From positions 1 to 64,000 of the forward strand of contig OX596334.1 of the NCBI GenBank assembly GCA_951394405.1: a DNA stretch of 64,000 bases, read 5' to 3'. The notes beneath the pieces are model-generated. The model saw nothing but the letters and a program-made list of their open reading frames with translations. It did no database searches and had not been told where the DNA came from. This DNA comes from Coprinellus micaceus. Taxonomy: Eukaryota; Basidiomycota; Agaricomycetes; Agaricales; Psathyrellaceae. The position numbers were made by a program, and so were the translations under genes. The number at the start of each line of letters is the position of its first letter. Within the stretch, counting starts at the first letter, position 1. Positions 20,066 to 30,800 of the stretch are shown in pieces.

Positions 20066-21239
20066 CTAGAGATCGTCGAAGTCTTCAAGCTCTTCTTTAA
20101 ATACCTCCATGGCTTGGTTTTTAGCAACGGTTTCAGTGCAGCCTATGATCACCCTCTCGACCGCGACAGTCCCTCTTTTACAGGTGACGCAGTAAATACG
20201 TGGGCAGAGTTGGTTCAAGCAGGAACTGCAACCGACTGCCGCTGGGACGAGACTGAGTGCAAGCGTCCCAGCCGTCATACATACTGTTGCTGCGCCGTCC
20301 TTGATAAAGGCGGAGACCGCTTTGGAACGAGGGTCGACAATCTTGCGACAGTCACGATTGGCGCATATTATGGGTTGCGTAAATAGGAGGGCGGTGCATG
20401 CCACACAGCGCAGGCGGTCCAATGGTACTGCCATCGCATATTTTCCGGGTGCTTCGACGGCGAAATGTTTGCCAAAGACGCCGGCGAGAGTCGTATCCAA
20501 CTGCAGGTCAACAATCTTGCAAGCCGTCGACAGCCCTAGAGTACCGATGAGGGTTTCTGTCGGTGTACGATGGAACCCTGTGAGGATCCTTGTAACGGCT
20601 GTCAGGAACCACGAACGAATCCTGAATTCGCGTGCGCGAACGATCAGGTCGAGCGGGCTGATATCTTCCTCCTTCTGGTAGAGGTGCTTAAGGCAATCTT
20701 GCTGAATCTACGAAAGGTGAATGATTGAGTTAGACTTGAGCTCAGGCCAAATGTTCTCACATACGCACCTCTTTCATCTCCCACATACTCGACAGACGTA
20801 ATATGCCCAGCCATTCCTCCTCAGATAGACCGAATTTCCCAGAGGAAACGTGCTCTCGGCTAGAAGGACAGGGCAGTGGCGCATCAGGATATGTGCGGGG
20901 ATGCAGGAGGAGCCTACGTACGTGGGGCGAAGGACCTTCATCAGACACGAAAAATCCACTTTGTTACAGCCATCGAGCACGATCGGTGTCTCTTTGGAAC
21001 TCCCTCTCCCCAATTCTATCTGCGGCACAAGGAACTTGTCTTTGAAGACGGTCGATGTACTTGCGAAGACATGTCGAAAGGAGTGGAAGACACGATCTTC
21101 GACCTGATACGACCAATGAACCACCGCGTGTAGACAAATATGACTATTGACCGACCTGAAAGACCACAACCTCCCAACTTGGTTCGTTATCTTTACATTC
21201 GACGTTCAGATCGGGCGACTCTGGTATTGCTTCAGACAT
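20066..21239 (-). CDS. BTB/POZ domain protein with cysteine-rich C-terminus
   Basis: Four exons (21239-21156, 21103-20922, 20859-20769, 20707-20066) sum to 333 codons including the stop, in phase at each junction: 332 residues. It begins MSEAIPESPDLNVECKD. Residues about 28-125 form the BTB-like region (FHSFRHVFASTSTVFKDKF, KETPIVLDGCNKVDFSCLM, LSEEEWLGILRLSSMWEM). Next comes a helical extension (LIVRAREFRIRSWFLTAV). The C-terminal 130 residues hold spaced cysteines (CVACT, CANRDC, CSSCLNQLC, CVTC) that could bind metal, and an acidic end (EELEDFDDL). Fungal BTB proteins of this layout are expanded in Agaricomycetes, and their partners are mostly unknown. The gene lies tandem with the shorter paralogue 18977-19647, same strand, about 420 bp apart. 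No damage is visible, so it is the likely functional member. Confidence 0.85.
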
Positions 21240-24200
21240 GGTTTCTGGTAGGGCGGAGACTAGCAGTGAAAGCGAGGATGAACGAGGCGCAGGGAAGACT
21301 GCCGATCGCATTCGCTATCATATTCAATCCCGATTGATAAGTTTCGGTCGACGCGGAGATGGAGGGTGCATGAGCGTGCTCGGTCGGCTTTTGCCGGTAT
21401 CTCACATATCGGGCGGTTACTTTCCTCTAACTCTTCTTAAGGAAGTATGACCCGAACACAATCTGCCAGAGATTCTCCACCTTCGCTATCGCCCGAAAAT
21501 TTGCATGCCACCCGCCGATGGAGATGCGGCACCGAAGCAGGAGCGCTCGGAGGGTATCTCGGCGTTCGACGACCCCCGCAAGGAAATAGATATTCCGTTC
21601 CAATGCTAGTTCAACATTGGAGCAATTAGGACTCTCTTTAATTTGGTTGGCTGAGTGCCTGCATAGATCTTGCGTCGGATCTCCAAGTAGAGGAGTTGCG
21701 ATTGGCGCTCAAAGAAGCGTGCCCCTTCCTCTTTGGGATATCAGAGATTCATCTCTATCTACACGTCTTTACCCCGAGTCTGAAGCGACCCGCTTCGAAT
21801 GGCGGTCATATCTTTCGAATATAACGCCCAGTCAATGACGACGTACGCGAGGGGTTACATGAAGATAATCCCAAGAACGCCCACATACAAGTCCGAAGGC
21901 GCAAACGAATTCCCTCGGCTAGCCAGGTCGGTTCTTGCCTATAGCGGCGTGCGGAGCGGTGTCACTGTACCACTGGCCTCTCTTCCCATCGTATTCATCC
22001 CTCCCGTCATACCCTCTCGATTCAAGGGCATTCCTTAAATACAATACAATACCCTTCTCCTTCGTCGATCCCCCAATCGAGGCTATTCTTAGATCGAGTC
22101 AGTCTGAAAATAGCCCACCGCCCATCTCTTGTCAGGACGTTCAAGTCTTCCAGTTTGGGTGTCACTTTAGGTTCGTAGTGCAGGTAGACAATGACCCTAC
22201 CATTCATATATCAAGATCTTTGCTGCGGAAGCGGCCACTCCACCCCGCCCCAACCCCTACCATTCAGCCTTCCTTAACTCGTCGATAGCGCCCACCAGTG
22301 AGGACCCCAGACCTATCGACCCAACACGGACGCAGTCGTTAACGTGTATCCGGTGAGTGCCGTCGGACTCTGATTCAGTCATCCCGCAGACGTAAGGTTC
22401 CAACGCAGCCCGTGAGTGAGGGAATATTGCGATGCAGAGGATGAGGGTGAATTCGCGCGGAGCGGGAAATTCAGAAGGTGCAGGATGCTTACTGCAGACT
22501 TTGAAACTGAGAAGTACAGAGGTAGATACGGTCACACATAGTGATCGTAGATGTCAGAGACCCCGTGTCGGGAAGGAATCGTATCTGTGTGCTCGCGATG
22601 GGTGGGAGTGGTCAATGAACGGGAGTTTTGCTCGCCCTACGAATAACAGTTCCTAAGAGAATAGATTTAATGCTCCTTGGCCGCTGTCACCAACGATAAG
22701 CCCTGTCGCTATCTGGAGTATATAGGACGTGGCCCGTCGTATTCACCGTACGGACGAGCAAGCACACAAAGGTGCCGATGAACGTCGACCCAGAACAAAC
22801 CAGAATTCCCCTAGGCCCCTAGTGGACGGAAGCTCTTGGGACTATCTTCCGTCTCACCAACTCTTCTCAACGAGAAGCCAACTTTACGAACACCTAGTAC
22901 TTCTCAGTACTCACCTGGAATAATGGCACATCGTCCAAGCAACGCGCTCAGTAGATGGGTTATTTTCGGCATCCCCAGAAGCTAACAATAGGGCTGGGTG
23001 ATATTTTTATCCCTTGTTAGGTACCCACCATCGTTGCAAAGTACCCGTTCCTCCCACCTATCGTATCCATTGATGTGTCCAAGCAACTCATCCATCTTAT
23101 CAGAACGCGAGCGTGAATTCACATGTGTCCGCTCGCCCTCACCTTTCTACTTCAGATATCGCTCTCCATGCGCCTGCTTAACCCTCTCGCACTTTCCTAC
23201 ACCCCTTCCGGGTTTCTTCCTAGCGCGTGCCGTCGGCCTCGCTGAACATGGTTTCCTTCGCGAAGCAGCTGCAAGATATGTGTCCTCCCCGAGGCACGCA
23301 CATAATGAAAAGGATGAGGATAGGAAGGAAGAAGAGGTTGGCTGAGGACTGTGCCGCGGTGCCGCAGGCACTTCTTTCCTTTCGAAAGCCTTCGATATTT
23401 CATTCACACTCCACTCTAATCCAGAGGACCATACAGGACCCGCAACCCCGTGGCGATTTTCTCTCAAAACGGTTGCCTGTGACGGACAGCGAGGGAAGCG
23501 CAGATTGGCCACATGAACTGAGAGAGGGTACGATGACGTCACGAACTGGTAGGGTACCCTCGCAGACAGCTCGCAGAATCCAGATGCCAAACTTTGCCAG
23601 TAGGACCACGCAGAGAAATCGAAGTGGTAATTCTGACCCGGTAGTTCCAGCGTCCAGAGCGATGATCCCTTGCTTAAACTTCGGGCAAGCGTAGCGTCGA
23701 CCGGATAGAGTCCAGGATAGGTCGATTTCACAGGACTGCGGTAGGAATAAGCACGAGTTGAAGAGGGATCTGAACACGAAACGGGAGGAGACTGGCACAC
23801 TTCACTCCGAGGGAGACAAGTGAGGACAGGTGAAGTTCCATAGAGGTCGATGAGAGGCCACGAAAAGCGCGAACGCCGACCCAACACGTTCGACCCAAGA
23901 ACCCCGGCAAGCGCCCAAAGCGACGGGCGAAGATCACTAGGTCGGGATGTCAAGGCCACTCAGGACCCCGTCCGGCGTCCGCCGAATGATACCCGACCGA
24001 GAAGGCGTGGGGATGGGGAGCGACTTCATCAAACCGAACGGCAATGAGAAGGTGAAGCTCGCGCAAGGAAGATCGACGACACACACTCCGTCGAATCCTG
24101 AACGAGTCGCGCGTCGAGAACACACGAGCCCATCAGCTCGTAGCACCCATACTCAGGCTCAGTCAAACGACCGCTGTAAAAGGTGAAGTCCGTGAGCTGA

Positions 24201-24857
24201 CTTGAACGCCGAACGAAACCAGCGGCGGCCACTCACCGTCTTATTGGCCGATCGAAACCAGAAGATAGAGAGACGAGCGATTCTCGAACTGGGAACAGAG
24301 AGAATCTCAGATAGTACTGCCCGAGCTAAAGGCCCTGTGCCGCGAACGGTTTTCTCACAGAGTGCTCGAAGTCTGAAAAGGGGCACTCGTCCACCCATTC
24401 GCCGGACGAAACTCGCGGATGAGCATATTCGCGAACCGTTACCGAGCTCAATGTCCCGCATGAAAACATTGGGGACCTATCCGAGCTCGGGCACCCCTGC
24501 AACGATAAATCTCGTCAACGCCCTACTACAACGACACGACCAAAGATGACTCACCTTCTAACACGCCGAACGAAAGCCGGGGGATCTCGCGACCGAGGCG
24601 GGGTTGGGTGCGAAGTCATGACTATGTCCATTCAAAACGGGGATATGATAAAACACCAAGTCACACAAAACAGCGAGACAAACACACAAAGGAATTTGAA
24701 TTGTAAATTTCGGAGCGGGGTACTATGCAAGACAAGACAAGGGAAAGGACGAACGGCGAACCAAAACGGAAGTTGCAAGGTATCCGAAAACAGGAAAAAT
24801 CAAAACTCTAGACGAACAGACGAACGTCGAATCAACGAGTTCGCAATTTTCCACCCC
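21240..24857. other. No confidently recognisable gene
   Basis: A - strand frame at 23147-23959 (270 codons) is open but begins with GTG, has no ATG near its start and no domain. It reads as proline/serine/arginine-rich text. Around 24159-24540 (-) two GTGAGT donor-like sites and a 100-codon frame (MRDIELGNGSR...) suggest a spliced gene, but the pieces do not join in phase by eye. A - strand patch at 22022-22207 reads protein-like without identity. Coding is possible but unproven. Confidence 0.35.
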
Positions 24858-25125
24858 CTAATCATCCACACCAACCCTCACCTTCCCACCCGGACTCCCA
24901 ATCCCAAGTCCCCACAACCCTCCCCCTCCTCCTCCCCCATTCAACCCCTCTCTCCCACCTATACTCCCTCCATTCATACTCCCCCCTCTACTACTCCCCA
25001 TCCCATTCCCATTCCCATTCGACCCCCTCCCGCCGCCGATCCCAAACCCATCCATCGACCCTCCCCGTTCCCAAGACACACTCTCCCTCGACCCCCCCGA
25101 GTTCGAGCCGGAGGGCGTAAGGAAA

Positions 25126-27838
25126 TCAAACCAATCCCCACCTCCCCCCTGTGCTCCCGCTCCTCCTCCTCCCTGATGCCCCGGGTGGTTCATGGGACCT
25201 AGCCGTTCCCGGACCACCACCATACGCCGAGGGAGACCCGGAGGAATGACCGTAGGTCGAAGCCGAGGGCGGCGTGGACGTTCCATACGTAGGCGATCCG
25301 GAGTTACCGTAGATAGGCGAGGCAGACGACGACGAAGACGAAGGGGGGTGGGTATACGCCGACGGAGACCCGGATGGTCCAGGCGGATGAGCGTAGGACG
25401 TAGTCGGGGACGAAGTGGATAGATTGGCGAAGGTCGTAGAGGGCGAGGTCGATGCGTTGGCGTAGGCCGAGGTCGAATGATGTCCAGAGCCCGAGGTCGA
25501 TGCAGACGAAACATTACCAAGAGGCAGAGGCGCAGCCGAAGTCGACGCCGACATCAAGTGATGAGCCGAACCGGAAGTGGATGTGGCAGTCGAAGTGGAC
25601 GAAGAATGGACAGACGACGAAGAAGGGGGCAAACCAAAGACAGCAGCGAGATCATCAACAACCGACTCCCTCTGACTTGCAGCATTAACTGAACTCGACG
25701 TACCTCCACCACCACCACTTCCACCACCTGGTCCTCCTCCACCAGTACCGCCTAGGCCACCGCCTAGGTTCGCGCCGGGTCCGTGAACCGGCCAGTCAAG
25801 CCCGAATCCACCTCCCCCGCCTCCACCTCCACCATTGCGTCCCTCGCTCGACGAGCCGGGCGGGTGCATGAACGAGAAGAGGTCATCCCCTGGACCTCCT
25901 CCCTGGCCGCTTCCCTGTCTCATCATTCCCCCAGGGCCACCGTACCCGAACCCTCGCCCAGGACCACGGAAGTCAGGAGGGAGAGGGAAGTTCGACGGGT
26001 TGGGTGTACCCGAGCCGTAGAATGGCGAGTACCCTCCCCCTCCGCCGTGCCCGCCCCCAGGTCCAAAGGAGTGCTGACGCCCGTATGAGCCTCCGCCCTG
26101 AGAGCCGTATGGATAACCGCTCGCGGGAGTTGGGAGCGAGCTATCGTCAGACGGTGAACGGCTGTGCGGTTTCAAGGAGGGGTCAGAGGCGGAGGATCTA
26201 GACGGCCGTTTACTGAGGGTGGACGTTGACGTTGAGATTGGGGCTGTACGGGAGAGACGGTCGCTAGAGACTGGGATCGAGGACGACGATGGGTGAGAGG
26301 AACCTTGGGACATGGACAAGTTACGATGCGTCGGGTGATAGTCCTGCAGAGGTCACGAAGGTTAGAGCATTGCATGTGGGACCAACGACATCTACTCACA
26401 TCCCCCTGAGCGTCCTTCGGTTTCTCGACCCTCCTCTTGCTGCGTGGGGGTCCGTCCTCTTCGTCCTCTTCTTCTGCCTCATCCTCGCCGATATCGTCCA
26501 TTCGCGCAGACGCTGGGGCGGAACCGGAGAAGTCTTGTGGGCCCTTCAAATCCTTCTCGCCATCGTGCTGTACGGGTAGTGAATGTCAGCGACCATATTC
26601 ACGGCGATTTAGGTAGGAAAAGAGGACGAGGGGACGAGCTAAGAAAAGGGGAGGGGTACGCACTCGAATTTGGCGGGAGACGACGTCCTGGATGTCCGTG
26701 GAGCAGTATTGGTAGAGCTTGACGTGGTGACCTTGGCGTTCCTCTGCGGACGGGCAAGAGTTATGTCGGTTTGAGTGCATATAGTCGATGTTTGGATGGG
26801 TAGGGGCGCATACAGTCCGTGTTTGACGAGATAGGGGTGCATATACGCGGGGAAGGAGAGGAGTGGGGCGCATATAGTCGATGTTCGGCGAGATAGGGTG
26901 AATGCATGCGGCGAAGAGAGGATATAAAGAGCATACAGTCAGTCCCCCGGCTCGAACGAGGAGGAAGAGGAACGCACCGAAGATAATGACCGCAACGTCT
27001 ACGCTGCAGAGCACCCCGAGCTCATACGCCTTCTTGAACAGACCATTCTTGCGCTACGGGACCGAATGGGGTGGCGACACCGGGATTGGAGCGCATATAG
27101 GGGTTGGTCGGGGCGAATCGAGCGCATATAGTCGTCGTCCATGGAGATTGGGGAAGGGCGGGGTGGTGTTAGTCGTCGTTCGAGCGCATACAGTCGGCGG
27201 GGGAGCGGATTTCGAAGGGCGGGTACGCGTCGTCGTAGGCACCAGGTGAACATTCATGCGGGGGTCATCGTCGACGTGGCGAGCGCGAGCATGAAGAGCG
27301 GTGGGCGCAGAACGTCGAGAACGTCGAGACCAGGTTCCAGGGCGTAGTGAGGGCGCATATAGAGGGTGTCGTCATCGAATAATCACCGTTGTCGTCGTAT
27401 CGAAGTTGAGCGCACGGACCATCCCATCCATTTTCGTAGCGAGCGCATCGTCGCGAATGTTGAGCAGAACGTTGGGCACGATGAAGTCGAGGGTTATGAT
27501 GGTGGTCGTAGTTTGAAAGCAAGATGAGAATAGATTGAGGTTTTGGCGTGGTTGGGAATGCCAAGAGATCCAATATATCAGCACAAAAATAGCCCATAAT
27601 CCCAAGCCAAGCACGTACCTTCAAGAACGTAACTGAGCGGTTGCGTTCGTGCTATCGTATCCAGACCGCCGTGAGCATTTGTCTTAGTGGGATACAAAGG
27701 TGAAAGGAGAAGGAATGAAGTGCGAGGGGGAAGGGGAAGGGGACGGAGACGTCGAGGTCGACGGAGGATACAGGGCCAAGAATAGCTCAACGACGAACGT
27801 ACAATGATAGGTTGGATCTCAATCTTTCTTCGGCCCAT
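25126..27838 (-). CDS. RLM1: MADS-box transcription factor, RLM1/MEF2-like
   Basis: Six exons (27838-27803, 27651-27619, 27053-26978, 26743-26664, 26567-26400, 26343-25126) are in phase and give 536 residues. Residues 1-57 are a MEF2/RLM1-type MADS domain: MGRRKIEIQPI, ERNRSVTFLK, RKNGLFKKAYELGVLC, DVAVIIF. Then GHHVKLYQYCSTDIQDVV, a short acidic block (EDEAEEEDEEDG) beside a basic cluster (RSKRR), and a long disordered Gly/Ser/Pro-rich tail. MADS factors of this class bind A/T-rich CTA(A/T)4TAG-like sites as dimers in the nucleus; yeast Rlm1 is a target of the cell-wall-integrity MAP kinase. Intron 2 is unusually long (560 nt). Near 25190-25240 a +1 shift would move translation into a frame running to a stop at 24858-24860, with better protein character (DWFDFLTPSGSNSGG, ending KVRVGVDD). 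The true C-terminus may therefore be there, and an indel or assembly error is possible. Confidence 0.9.
26770..27365. repeat. Cluster of GCGCATATAG-type motifs in MADS-gene introns 2 and 3
   Basis: At least nine copies of G(C/T)GCATA(T/C)A, several extended to GGCGCATATAGTCGATGTT, occur at about 26777, 26807, 26837, 26866, 26920, 27088, 27121, 27182 and 27350, all on the same strand. Some copies continue with CGGCGAGATAGGG. They lie in intron 3 (26744-26977) and intron 2 (27054-27618) and are absent from the exons between. Spacing is irregular (about 30-170 bp), unlike a tandem satellite. Confidence 0.75.
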
Positions 27839-30800
27839 GCTTGCTTCTTCTTATTCCTTTCAGATAGGGACTTTGCGTTGAGTTCCGAGTAGTAGCGGGT
27901 ACTTCAAGTTCCTTCGACGATAGACGGAGGCGCGTTATATATGAGAGTTAAGATGACAGTGTTGTAGTGAGTGTTTGTTACCGGCGACCCAAGCTAACCG
28001 CTCTTTCGGGTTTGATATCAGAGACAGATCTCGATCTCTCTTTTCCTTACCGCATTGAGGCTGGGACCCCAGAACACCCCTCTGCCGGCTCGGCATTTCG
28101 GTACGAAGCCCATTCAAGCGGCGACTCGGCACCACCCTCCTTCTCCTCGAGGCTCATTTCCCAGACGCAGAGGGGCATGTACAACGGCGTTGAGATGTGG
28201 GTACCGCCGCTGAGTCCCTCTTCTACCTTCCTCAATCACCTCCATGCTCCGTTCTCCGGGCAACTCTGCGCTTTTCCCTTCACCCAGCTTCCCTTCACCT
28301 TCCTCCTTCCTCTGCGCGGTCGTGATCAATACAATCCAATACAATACGCCGCACACCCTTATTCCTCGATTTCATTACATCGCCTATTTGCCCTACAGAC
28401 GCCGAAAGTGAAGAGATTACTGAATACCCCTGCCCGTCGGAGATCGCACTGCGCAGTCGCACCCTAGTCAGCGGGTGCAAGGTGCGGAGCTCGTTCGCCG
28501 TCGTCGATGTGAGAGAGCTGATTTTCGCATAGAATAGTTTGTGACAGCCCGTTCGTCCACCGCTGCATGCGTTGGACTTCGTTGAGGGGTACGCGACTGA
28601 CCGCGAAGTAAACCGGATAAGGCAACCACTCTGAACACCGTATGTCGGACGGATACCCACGAACCGAACGAGAAGCGCCGAACCAAAGTTTATCTCAGCT
28701 GACACAAGCGCGACCCTCTTCTCCACCCTTCCTTCCTCCCTCTGTCGCAGTTGGCTTTGACATACCGCATTCAGCCTCACATCTTTTCCAATTCCCAAAC
28801 AAGACATCATCCATTTTTTTCGTCCGCTTCTTTTTCCCTTTCCAGTCACTTCCCATCGTTTCTCTTTTCTTACCACCCCTCATCCCTAATTGATATTTCC
28901 ACATCCAGACTCCTCCCCAATCCGACCCTCCCATCACCCCCTCTCCTCCCTCCCCCTAATCAATTCCAGACAAACCCCACCTAATCGCCCTCGGTCACGC
29001 CCACCCCCCTCCCCGGGCTCACTAATCACCCCCTGCCCATTACCCAGAACAAGCCTCGCAATGCCGTAACGTATCATTGTCCTCCGAAGCGCCCTTGCCC
29101 AGCGCCCACTATTCTATGGGCCCGCCTTCTCGCCTCCGTGCTCTCCTCATCTTTTGCCCTTCATCTTCCGTAGCTCACCTCCTACTTTTTCCTTTCACGA
29201 GCACCTCAAACGCGAACAGCCAGCGCCACGGAACAAGTCGCTCAATTTCTCGTACTTACGAGAGGAGGAAGAAGAAGAACGGGACTGGGAGCCGGAGAGC
29301 CTCGCTCGCTAAGCACCCGGTACCCCTCGAGTTCTAGATTCTGCGATAAGATGTCGACGTTTTCGCAGAGATGGAAAGGAAGCTGTTGGATGACATCATA
29401 CTCTGAATCACCCCTCGTCGAGTCGCACTCAATAGTCGACAGCATATAGCGGACGGGAATTCGGATGTGAGTAGCATATAGCGTACTTACAGGAAGATCG
29501 AGGCGGAGACTCGGAGACCCAACCGAGCGTTGACTGTGAGGGATACACGAATGACCTCTATGCATGCGTGTTGACATGCGGACATACACATACCAAACAT
29601 TGAAACAATTCAGAAACACCTCATCGTAACGTTAGAAATGAAATACGTTCGTAATGTGTACGTGCTTGGGATTTGAACCGCCGAACTCCGTCTGAATACT
29701 GCGAATGCTACCACCGCCGCCTATCGAAGATAATTTCTAGTAAGAGGTCCCTGTTGGGGGGCCAACGACCGTTCACTGTGAAAGGATGGCTACTGGTTCG
29801 CCGAACCCCTTTAAATTCTTCGAGAAGAGGTCGACTCCAAAATGAGCAGGTGTGGAAGTGACGCAGGTCTATAGCCTCAGGTATGTAAGAGCATTCGGGT
29901 ACAGGGATAAAAGGTATAAACGACGAACCGGTAAACGAGGAAACGCATTCCCGCGGTGGAGGAAGGTTTGAGTGAAAATTGCGCTCGCCTGTGCTGGTAG
30001 GTTTCCAGCCTTCGATGGGGTCCAAGCCTTCCGTCCGATGTAACATATCTCGAGCCCCAATGCCAATGAATACCGCCTCGAAACGATTGTGTTTTCCCGA
30101 GTCCCGAAAGATGAGCCGAGCGATGGGCGTACGTCTGTTTGGGATACGTCGCGGAGACGCCGTCGGTGCCCATACGCCGTGTCCACCGGCGCCAGTCTTC
30201 AGAAATTCGCCGTGGTGACCCTCTCGCTTGCGAGTCGCTGGGCGCTGATGTTTGACGTCCGTCCGCTGAGCCTCGACTGAGGCACGATATTCGAGAGTTC
30301 GTGGATGTTGGGTGAGAACCCAAGGTTCGGACTGGCTTTGGACGCAGGCCGGTTCAGGGAGATGGTGCGATGTTTGGTGGGGGGGAGTGTTTCGTTGCGC
30401 TAGGGCGGGTCGGTAGGCTGGGGTGTAGCTGGGCCGTGAACCTAGCGAGCGCATTCGGCAGCAGGCAACGTTGTGACTCACTTCTTCGACACGATAGGAT
30501 AACACGCTTTTGTCCACCTTGCACGTTTGCCAGTATCCTTAGGATTTGAAAGTCGCGAATCACTTTTGGGCCGTCAATCCACGAACAAGAGGAAGGAGAC
30601 CGCCCAACGTCAGGCGACTAGGACGGTAGAACGGAACACGAGGTAAGCACTGGGTAACTGGGTCTCTCAGCTGCGAGGTGGTGCAAAATTCGGCACGGCA
30701 CCGCTCGGCGGCTTCGGCAGTTGGGCATCCCAGAGTTTGCATTTCTCCCCGTATATTATTTCTCTACCCCTCTATTTTTTACTAGCCCTTTGCCAGGGGG

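Noticed and set aside
23147..23959. 270-codon - strand frame as a gene
   Set aside because: GTG start, no ATG nearby, no domain or splice support; left as unassigned.
29671..29733. Possible tRNA on the - strand (B box GGTTCAAATCC)
   Set aside because: The T stem does not pair, no acceptor stem can be formed and the A box is poor; at best a chance B box.
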